NCBI GenBank assembly: GCA_902797105.1
Contig: CADBRL010000058.1
Coordinates: 1-15,162 of the forward strand
Source: an uncultured Erysipelotrichaceae bacterium
Lineage (GTDB): Bacteria; Bacillota_I; Bacilli_A; RF39; UBA660
Length of the DNA: 15,162 nucleotides
Direction of reading: 5' to 3'
The translations under genes were made by a program, and so were the position numbers. Under the pieces are notes generated by a model. It was not told the DNA's origin, made no database searches, and saw nothing but the letters and a program-made list of their open reading frames with translations. Of the stretch, positions 7,001 to 12,998 are shown in pieces (within the stretch, counting starts at the first letter, position 1; the number at the start of each line of letters is the position of its first letter).

Positions 7001-7498
7001 CTATTTTTGATATATTACTTTTGTTTCTGCTTTTGCTGGAAAATTATATACCTGCTTAACTACTGGTAAATCTAATTGAAAAAATACTACTATTTGATAA
7101 TATTTTCCTGGCATAAAATCTCCGGTTGCAATATTTCCTTTACCAATTATACCTTCAAGATAGTCATCTAGTCCACTTGTGGCATTAATTTCTCTAATAC
7201 ATATTGATGCATCTTGATTAGATGAAACAGCTGCTCCGGTTCTATCAAAACCTTGATAGTCTTCATCACATTTTCCTGTTGTACGATATGATGTACTATC
7301 AATCAAATCAACTATTTCCTCACTTAAATTTCCATTTTCTAAGTAGTTTCCACCATTAGCTTCTAAAATGTTGACTATTTGATCTTTTATCCCAAAAGCA
7401 TTGGAGTTATTTATCGTAAGAGCCATAATAGCTGTAAACAAAAGTATAAATAATATTACTATTTGAAATATATATGTTACACTCATCGATTCTTTCAT
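7001..7498 (-). CDS. TadE-like pseudopilin, copy A
   Basis: A 165-residue protein with a short N-terminus (MKESMSVTYIFQ), one membrane helix (about 10-29) and an extracytoplasmic domain. GKCDED and SICIRE carry its only two Cys residues, which align with the GKCPES and YYCFKE Cys of the downstream paralogue and suggest a conserved disulfide. The C-terminus has YYQIVVFFQLDLPVVKQVYNF followed by TKVIYQK. The start has AGGAGGT close upstream, overlapping the stop of the second pilin gene (GGATAGGAGG). Position after two Flp-like pilins and the single N-terminal helix suggest a TadE-type minor pilin; I cannot confirm the family from sequence alone. Confidence 0.75.
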   Translation of the reverse strand: MKESMSVTYIFQIVILFILLFTAIMALTINNSNAFGIKDQIVNILEANGGNYLENGNLSEEIVDLIDSTSYRTTGKCDEDYQGFDRTGAAVSSNQDASICIREINATSGLDDYLEGIIGKGNIATGDFMPGKYYQIVVFFQLDLPVVKQVYNFPAKAETKVIYQK

Positions 7499-7507
7499 AA
7501 ATACCTC

Positions 7508-7786
7508 CTATCCTTTAAATGGACAATAAAACACTTCTGTGCCATAATAATTAGTGTTAGTTGTATCCCTCATTTGGCAACTGCACATATTTTTTTTACC
7601 TGTTTCTCCCTCAATACTATCTCGAACATTTTGACTACAATCACATAATGCATCCTTGCATTGACTAGTACGATGAAAATTGTTATTTATTATCGGCCAT
7701 AGGAAGCCGAAAAAAAAGGCTGCCAAGATACCGATCGATATAGAAACTATTATCGTCATATTTAATTCTCCTGTAGCCTCTTTCAT
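7508..7786 (-). CDS. Flp-pilin-like small Cys-rich protein, copy 2
   Basis: A 92-residue protein whose first 11 residues, MKEATGELNMT, are identical to those of the neighbouring pilin-like protein at 7805-8071. A hydrophobic helix (about 11-32) ends in FGFLWPIINN, matching YGFIWPGIKT in the paralogue. The exposed tail has six Cys (QCKDALCDC, CSC and a final FYC). Flp pilins of Tad systems are small proteins with one N-terminal helix, and these two lie directly after tadC, so they are the best candidates for the filament subunits. The usual G|xxxxEY processing site is absent. The start has GAAGGTGA just upstream. The helix-coding part contains a run of eight T (complement of 7710-7717), a possible slippage site. 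Confidence 0.78.
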   Translation of the reverse strand: MKEATGELNMTIIVSISIGILAAFFFGFLWPIINNNFHRTSQCKDALCDCSQNVRDSIEGETGKKNMCSCQMRDTTNTNYYGTEVFYCPFKG

Positions 7787-7804
7787 ATTTCACCTTCTTA
7801 AAAA

Positions 7805-8071
7805 TTAACTTTCAACAGTATTACCATTTTTATCAATTGTAAATGTAGTTTTATTTTCGTCAGCACATGTGCAAGTATATGTACCATCTTGATTTTTTGA
7901 TGCCGTTGCTTCAGCATTATTTACACCTGCAGGACATATATTATTACATGTATTTTTCATAAGTCCTGTTTTAATACCTGGCCATATAAATCCATAGAAG
8001 AAAGCACCAACAGCTGCAATTGCAACTACAGTAACTACAGTCATATTTAATTCTCCAGTAGCTTCTTTCAT
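7805..8071 (-). CDS. Flp-pilin-like small Cys-containing protein, copy 1
   Basis: An 88-residue protein, the first of two adjacent pilin-like genes. MKEATGELNMT leads directly into a hydrophobic helix (about 11-33) ending YGFIWPGI. The exposed part has four Cys (TCNNIC and TCTC). Size, single N-terminal helix and position after tadC suggest a major or minor pilin of the Tad filament, but the classical Flp cleavage motif is missing; Gly6-Glu7 is the only candidate near the helix. The Shine-Dalgarno AAAGGAGGA is the strongest in the operon, and a near-consensus promoter lies at 8099-8127, as expected for a subunit needed in high copy number. Confidence 0.78.
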   Translation of the reverse strand: MKEATGELNMTVVTVVAIAAVGAFFYGFIWPGIKTGLMKNTCNNICPAGVNNAEATASKNQDGTYTCTCADENKTTFTIDKNGNTVES

Positions 8072-8098
8072 TTGTTATCCTCCTTTTAGTATATTTTT

Positions 8099-8127
8099 AT
8101 TATAACTGAATTTTAAGAAAATATCAA
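8099..8127 (-). promoter_or_regulatory. Internal promoter for the pilin genes
   Basis: On the minus strand TTGATA (complement of 8122-8127) and a perfect TATAAT (complement of 8099-8104) are 17 bases apart. The box lies in a 79-base gap, the largest inside the operon, between the tadC stop and the first pilin start. It would allow pilins and everything downstream to be made in excess over the assembly motor. Confidence 0.7.
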
Positions 8128-8150
8128 TTATATTTAATATTTTTTGTAAA

Positions 8151-8939
8151 TTAAATGTCCATAAGTTGTATAACTGCTAGTATAAGTAAAATCATTAGTC
8201 CTACTCCAGTTGTTATTAACATGCTCATGGTTTTTCCTTCCATCTTTTCAAGTCTATTTTTGTATCTTGTTTCACGAGCTTTTTGTTGAAGTGAAGAAAT
8301 TGACCTCGAGAATGTTAAAATTTGTTCTTGTTTTCTTTCTTGACGACCTAAACTTAAACGATACAATAGACGCATCATACGCATTGAGTCACGAACAGGA
8401 TATTTTCTAGCAAATGCCATGTATGGTTCAATTGTATCATCGCCAGAATTTATTGAGTCTATCATTTCTTGTAACCCATCTTTAAATATTTCTGGAGCTT
8501 CTTCCATTGATTTTCCTATTGCAACTGGTACTGTATAGTGTTGAATTAATATTTCTAAGTTTTTTAAATAATGTGGTAACATTGAGTCTATTTCTGCCAT
8601 ATGTCTTTGATAATACTTTTTTATATCGTTGTATGACATTTTAAATACAAACACTCCGAGTACAAAAATTAATAGAACTTTTACAGCATTTAAATCTTTT
8701 ATTAGAAATGCTAGTGCTAAAGCCATTGTAATTAAAGCATTTTTTATTCTTTTATTAAATAATATATCAGGATTTATATTATTTCCATATCTTGCCCTTA
8801 CATAAAAATCCCAGTCTTTTTCTTTAAGCTTCATGAAAAGCATTTGATTATCACTAATGAGTTGATTAATACTAATTTGACCTGTTATAGTCATAATTCC
8901 AAATACAATTATAGCTACAATTATAACTTCTATTTGCAT
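8151..8939 (-). CDS. tadC: TadC-like inner-membrane platform protein
   Basis: TadC pairs with TadB as the polytopic platform on which the TadA ATPase acts during Tad pilus assembly; both belong to the T2SSF (GspF) superfamily. The 262-residue product has a first helix at about 4-18, a pair at about 68-102, a long cytoplasmic helical region (about 103-235) and a C-terminal membrane helix (about 237-260). The cytoplasmic part includes SMLPHYLKNLEILIQ and the basic stretch ETRYKNRLEKMEGKTMSM before the last helix, both typical of TadC. Its ATG overlaps the TAA stop of tadB by one base (TAATG), a sign of translational coupling and of an obligate partnership. It has a single T2SSF unit, as expected for Tad and unlike double-unit GspF/PilC. 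Confidence 0.85.
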   Translation of the reverse strand: MQIEVIIVAIIVFGIMTITGQISINQLISDNQMLFMKLKEKDWDFYVRARYGNNINPDILFNKRIKNALITMALALAFLIKDLNAVKVLLIFVLGVFVFKMSYNDIKKYYQRHMAEIDSMLPHYLKNLEILIQHYTVPVAIGKSMEEAPEIFKDGLQEMIDSINSGDDTIEPYMAFARKYPVRDSMRMMRLLYRLSLGRQERKQEQILTFSRSISSLQQKARETRYKNRLEKMEGKTMSMLITTGVGLMILLILAVIQLMDI

Positions 8940-9844
8940 TATTCTCCCCCCACATCTTCATTATAATACTTTTCTCCACTTAACATAAAGAAAGCATTTA
9001 TTATTACTATACCATGAAGTATTATTTGTACATACCATATGTCTAATAGTTTAATATAGTTATCTTCTCCAAGCATAAATCTAAGTACTATAACTAATAA
9101 GTAAAGAATTAAACCAAATCTTAGGAATCTGCCATGGAAGTTATTTCTATCCATTTGGTCACGATATACGCCTTCAACTAAGGCATCAATATCAAGTGAC
9201 ATATTTTCTAAGGCTTGTCCTGAATCTCTAGCTCCTTCTTTTGTAATTTGTAAGAATAATTGATGCATGTTTTTTACCATATAATATGGGTATTTAGTAT
9301 TAAAATATTTTATAGATTCATCAATTGTTCCATTTTGATATGACATATCTATCATTTTGGCTACATCAGTTACAATAGGTTCTTCAAGAATACCTGAATC
9401 TCTAACTCCTTCTAAAGCTTTAACAAAACTTTGAGTTGTGTTAAATTCCATTATAACGTTAGTTGTGTATGTTTGAATTTGTTCAAATATGTATTCACTA
9501 TATACTCTTTGAAGCCTTAAATATGCAAGATATGGAATAAATGCTATAGCTATAATTGCATAAATTGCAGCAATTATAATGTTGTAAAAGTAGAAATATC
9601 CTACTAAAGCAGCTATACCACCTAAAACTATTACTTGGGTTAAATATTGTCTTGGAGTAAATTCTTGACCAAGTTCTATAGCTTTTTCTCTGACCATCTT
9701 AAAAGAATATGGAGCATATTTATCATAAGCGTCAGTTGCTTTTTTTGACACAAACTTATAAACATTCTCTCCGGGATTACGTCTAGCTATTAGAACAATC
9801 GCCGCTATAGCTAAAAGAATAAATAACTCTGGTAAATAATGCAT
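8939..9844 (-). CDS. tadB: TadB-like inner-membrane platform protein
   Basis: A 301-residue T2SSF-type membrane protein, the first partner of the TadB/TadC platform. It has an N-terminal helix (about 5-22), a cytoplasmic stretch, two adjacent helices (about 70-108), a helical cytoplasmic T2SSF domain (about 110-235, with GARDSGQALENMSLDIDALVEG) and two C-terminal helices. Length and layout are normal for TadB. The start has AAAGGAGC six bases upstream. The gene follows the ATPase by 19 bases and overlaps tadC by one base. Assignment of B versus C follows gene order and membrane layout, not a profile search. Confidence 0.85.
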   Translation of the reverse strand: MHYLPELFILLAIAAIVLIARRNPGENVYKFVSKKATDAYDKYAPYSFKMVREKAIELGQEFTPRQYLTQVIVLGGIAALVGYFYFYNIIIAAIYAIIAIAFIPYLAYLRLQRVYSEYIFEQIQTYTTNVIMEFNTTQSFVKALEGVRDSGILEEPIVTDVAKMIDMSYQNGTIDESIKYFNTKYPYYMVKNMHQLFLQITKEGARDSGQALENMSLDIDALVEGVYRDQMDRNNFHGRFLRFGLILYLLVIVLRFMLGEDNYIKLLDIWYVQIILHGIVIINAFFMLSGEKYYNEDVGGE

Positions 9845-9863
9845 ATTTATGCTCCTTTCTATT

Positions 9864-10958
9864 TTATAAACTTTCTATTTCTTCTTGTTTGTTTGTTTCA
9901 TTTGATTTAACAAAATAATCTGGTTTTAATGTTACTCCTTGAACACCTAAATAATCTATTAGATATTTACTTGGATTATTAAAACTAAATTTGCCATCCA
10001 AGCTTTTTTTGAAAATTATATTTGATTTTGCTTCATTATTTTCGTCAACATAAAATTCTACAACTTCAATTATTTCACGTTGAAATCTACCTAATTCTTT
10101 ACTCATGTAACCTTTAACATGAACACCAATTTGAACATATCTATGAATTGATTTTAAGAATTGGTCTATATCTTGGCTACTTTCTAGCAAACTATATAGA
10201 CGCATTGGTATATTTAAAGCTCTATCTGAGTGAATTGTTGATATAATGTTATGTCCAGATGATATTGAGTTACGTACTGCAGTAACTGCTTCTGCTGAAC
10301 GAACTTCGGATAGTAAAATCCATCTTGGGTTTTGTCGCATACATGTTACTAGTACATCTGAATAAGATGCAATATTATTTGTTTTCATTGCAACAATATC
10401 ACGATGGGGAAATATTTTATCTAAGTGAAGTTCTAGAGTATCTTCAATAGTTATTATTTTTTCATTTTCTTTTGTGTGTGAAGCTAAATATTTAACAAGT
10501 TCTGTTTTACCTGAACCAGTTTCTCCACTTACGATGATGTTGCAATGACCTTCAACACAAGTCATTAAAAAGTCATGTAAATCTTCAGTTACATATTTTT
10601 CATTAATAAGTTTATCTTTGTTCAGACGGATTTTGGCCGGCGTCTTTCTTATAACACAACAAATACCATTTGTTGCAATTGATTCATGAACAAAGTTAAG
10701 ACGAAGTTCTGCAGATTCAGCATCCAAAAATGGATGGGCCATATTAAATGTTTTACCCATTACATTTGAACATTGAAAAGCTAGCTTTTCCATTAAAGCA
10801 TTATTTATTTCTGGTCTTTCAACCCTATATACACCTTTATCAAGAGTTTTTAGCCAAACTTGACCACCATTTGAATATGATACGTCAGTTATGTTATCTT
10901 CCTCTAAAAACTCTTTTAAAGGTCCAAAATCTATTTGTGAAAATACAGCATCATTCAC
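9864..10958 (-). CDS. tadA: TadA/CpaF-type pilus assembly ATPase
   Basis: A cytoplasmic secretion ATPase of the VirB11/GspE superfamily that powers Tad pilus assembly. All four family motifs are visible: Walker A GETGSGKTE (about 143-151), Asp box IITIEDTLEL (about 169-178), Walker B WILLSEVRSAEAV (about 211-223) and His box SGHNIISTIHSD (about 233-244). The more common Walker B reads GEVRG, so Ser before the catalytic Glu is a divergence. At 364 residues it is shorter than typical CpaF (about 420-480), mainly at the N-terminus. I place the start at the GTG 10956-10958, six bases after AGAGGTG. The in-frame GTG at 10965-10967 lies inside that ribosome site and cannot be the start. The gene lies between cpaB and tadB, a classical order. 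Confidence 0.9.
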   Translation of the reverse strand: MNDAVFSQIDFGPLKEFLEEDNITDVSYSNGGQVWLKTLDKGVYRVERPEINNALMEKLAFQCSNVMGKTFNMAHPFLDAESAELRLNFVHESIATNGICCVIRKTPAKIRLNKDKLINEKYVTEDLHDFLMTCVEGHCNIIVSGETGSGKTELVKYLASHTKENEKIITIEDTLELHLDKIFPHRDIVAMKTNNIASYSDVLVTCMRQNPRWILLSEVRSAEAVTAVRNSISSGHNIISTIHSDRALNIPMRLYSLLESSQDIDQFLKSIHRYVQIGVHVKGYMSKELGRFQREIIEVVEFYVDENNEAKSNIIFKKSLDGKFSFNNPSKYLIDYLGVQGVTLKPDYFVKSNETNKQEEIESL

Positions 10959-10975
10959 TAGAAACACCTCTTTTT

Positions 10976-11788
10976 TTATTCGTTATTTGTATTGTTATTT
11001 TCTTCTGTTTGTGTATTTGTATCAGTTGTTACACTTCTTGCTAAACTATCTATAAGTTTAACTAGTTCATCATTTGTTATTTCTGTTTTTGCATCTTTAT
11101 CTGAATTCTTTTTGTTAATTGGAACAGGAAATAGTTGCATTCCACTTAAATATCCAATTTTACTAAGGTACGCAAACATTTCGTCTGGTACTGCAAATAC
11201 TAGTACTGCTGGTGTTCTTCCGCTTGTTACATCAAAAACGTTTTGACCTTTTGAATCTTTAACACTTAAAACTTCAATGTTTTTTATGAATTCTTCATAA
11301 ACGTGTTTTCCATCATAGCTTGTTTTAAGCCATAAATCTATTTTATCTCCTGGATATATTGAGTTAGCATAAGTTGTAGTATTATCTACTGCTAACCAAT
11401 ATAATTTGTAACCATCTGGTATAGTTTCTAAATCTCTTTCAATTAATTTATCTTTGGTTACAACTTGATTTTTGTAAAACATTGAACCCTTTACTATTGA
11501 AGTATTATTTGTTACATAATTACCTATTAATAATGCAGAACTTGTTACTACACTTGCCTTTTTTAAGGCATCTGTGTTAATTTCTACATAATCAATATCT
11601 TCAGATGTTATGATGGTTCCTGCACTTAAGTCTTTAGCTGCTACAGGTACTTTTTGAGGTTTTACGGCCTTATCTAATGTTATTGTATAGGCAAACCATA
11701 AACCTATGACTCCTGCAATTACGCCTAGAATTGTTACAGTATTTTTGTTAAGAAATAAATTTTTAATTTTAGATAAAATATTATTCAT
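10976..11788 (-). CDS. cpaB: CpaB/RcpC-like SAF-domain protein, copy 2
   Basis: CpaB/RcpC proteins are membrane-anchored accessory proteins of Tad pili. This 270-residue copy has one N-terminal helix (about 16-36), then a SAF-type domain (about 45-110, VPVAAKDLSAGTIITSEDIDYVEI, with GNYVTNNTSIVKGSMFY) and a C-terminal CpaB domain. The block VDNTTTYANSIYPGDKIDLW and the block NVFDVTSGRTPA are identical to copy 1. The tail is Asn/Thr-rich. Only one base separates its ATG from the stop of copy 1. The upstream GGGGGCC is a poor ribosome site, so translation probably depends on coupling. The pair arose by tandem duplication and has since diverged outside the shared blocks. Confidence 0.88.
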   Translation of the reverse strand: MNNILSKIKNLFLNKNTVTILGVIAGVIGLWFAYTITLDKAVKPQKVPVAAKDLSAGTIITSEDIDYVEINTDALKKASVVTSSALLIGNYVTNNTSIVKGSMFYKNQVVTKDKLIERDLETIPDGYKLYWLAVDNTTTYANSIYPGDKIDLWLKTSYDGKHVYEEFIKNIEVLSVKDSKGQNVFDVTSGRTPAVLVFAVPDEMFAYLSKIGYLSGMQLFPVPINKKNSDKDAKTEITNDELVKLIDSLARSVTTDTNTQTEENNNTNNE

Positions 11789-11789
11789 A

Positions 11790-12557
11790 CTAGGCCCCCA
11801 TTCTCATTGATTCTCTGTCTAATAAATCAATTAATTCTTGACTTGAATATTCAGTTGAACCCACATCTGGATTTACTAAATTATTTTTTGGAACAGGTAC
11901 TAAACTCATTCCTGATATATTTTCAGTTAATTTTAAATAACGATACATATCAGTTTTAACTGCAAATAGTAACCATGCTGGAGTTCTTCCACTTGTTACA
12001 TCAAAAACATTTTGTCCAGCACTATCACGTACTGCTAAAACTTCAATGTTTGAAATAAACTCTCCAAATACTAAAATACCATTTTCAGTTGTCTTTAACC
12101 ATAAATCTATTTTGTCACCTGGATATATTGAGTTGGCATATGTTGTTGTGTTATCTACTCTTAATTGATAAATTGTATATCCTTCTGGTATTTCATCAAA
12201 TATTGCATTTGGTAATTCTTTTTTTTCAACAACTTGTGATGTATAAAACATTCCACCTTTAGGAATTGATGTTCCAGTTGACACATATTTTCCTATAAGT
12301 CCATTTACAGTTTTATAAACATCTCTTTTTCTTAAAAATGTTTGACTTACCTTTATATATTCAATGTCATCTTTAGTTATTTCTTCTGTGGCACTTATAT
12401 CTCTTTTAGCAACAGGAATACGGGTGGGATTTACTTGGCTATTAACACGATATATATAAAATCCCACTAAAACTCCTAGTCCTAGAATAATACCAACTAA
12501 TGTTACTGTTGTTTTGTTTGTTAAAAACTTTGCAAATACATTTTTTCTACCACCCAT
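11790..12557 (-). CDS. cpaB: CpaB/RcpC-like SAF-domain protein, copy 1
   Basis: A 255-residue CpaB/RcpC-family protein. After a short basic N-terminus comes one membrane helix (about 17-36, VTLVGIILGLGVLVGFYIY). A SAF domain follows (about 42-108), with IPVAKRDISATEEITKDDIEY and IGKYVSTGTSIPKGGMFY, then a C-terminal module that shares long identical blocks with the next gene. In Gram-negative bacteria RcpC works at the outer-membrane secretin; here no secretin is seen, so the role must differ, perhaps guiding the filament through the cell wall. The start at 12555-12557 has AGGAGG seven bases upstream. It lies in the order SAF-SAF-ATPase-TadB-TadC, which fixes the system type. Confidence 0.88.
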   Translation of the reverse strand: MGGRKNVFAKFLTNKTTVTLVGIILGLGVLVGFYIYRVNSQVNPTRIPVAKRDISATEEITKDDIEYIKVSQTFLRKRDVYKTVNGLIGKYVSTGTSIPKGGMFYTSQVVEKKELPNAIFDEIPEGYTIYQLRVDNTTTYANSIYPGDKIDLWLKTTENGILVFGEFISNIEVLAVRDSAGQNVFDVTSGRTPAWLLFAVKTDMYRYLKLTENISGMSLVPVPKNNLVNPDVGSTEYSSQELIDLLDRESMRMGA

Positions 12558-12574
12558 TTTTATTCCTCCTTATT

Positions 12575-12988
12575 TTAATTGTCAAGTGTGTTACCTTCAA
12601 TTATGCTATCTATTCTTTCTACCATATCAAATGTTGTTGAGTCTCCGACAACATTGAAAGTATTAGATTTACTTTTAATTTCTACACTAGCTTTTGGTGG
12701 GGCTTCATATACACCATAAAAACTAACTGTATATGTTGTGTTTAATGCGGCATTCTCAGAAAAACGTCGTAAAAAACTTTCATAAAACTTTTCTTTATTT
12801 ATTCTAATTTCACCATAGGTCCTATAATAAGAATAATCTACTGCATCTATCATTGATGCTTCTGTTATTTCTTTTATAAGATAGTAATCTTGAGTGCTAC
12901 TTGTTGTTAAATTTTGAACAAGTAGCATTATTACTACGATTACTATACCTAATAGTATCAACCAGTATGCCCAAAATGCATTCTTCAT
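12575..12988 (-). CDS. Small single-TM protein of the pilus operon
   Basis: A 137-residue protein with a membrane helix at about 8-27 (YWLILLGIVIVVIMLLVQ) after MKNAFWA. A predicted extracytoplasmic part follows, with a helical stretch (IKEITEASMIDAVDYSYYR) and a beta-rich end (TYTVSFYGVYEAPPKASVEI). It has no cysteine, unlike the other exported proteins of this operon. The layout recalls TadE/TadF pseudopilins and possibly the DUF5411 proteins of related Firmicutes, but I cannot confirm either. AGGGGTGA upstream of the start overlaps the stop codon of the giant Cys-rich gene, so the two are translationally linked and may act together. Confidence 0.75.
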   Translation of the reverse strand: MKNAFWAYWLILLGIVIVVIMLLVQNLTTSSTQDYYLIKEITEASMIDAVDYSYYRTYGEIRINKEKFYESFLRRFSENAALNTTYTVSFYGVYEAPPKASVEIKSKSNTFNVVGDSTTFDMVERIDSIIEGNTLDN

Positions 12989-12998
12989 TTAGTCACCC

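Noticed and set aside
8151..10958. Competence (ComGA/ComGB) or classical type II secretion cluster
   Set aside because: Two separate single-unit T2SSF proteins, a CpaF-type ATPase and preceding SAF-domain proteins fit Tad better; ComG loci have one GspF-type protein and canonical prepilins.
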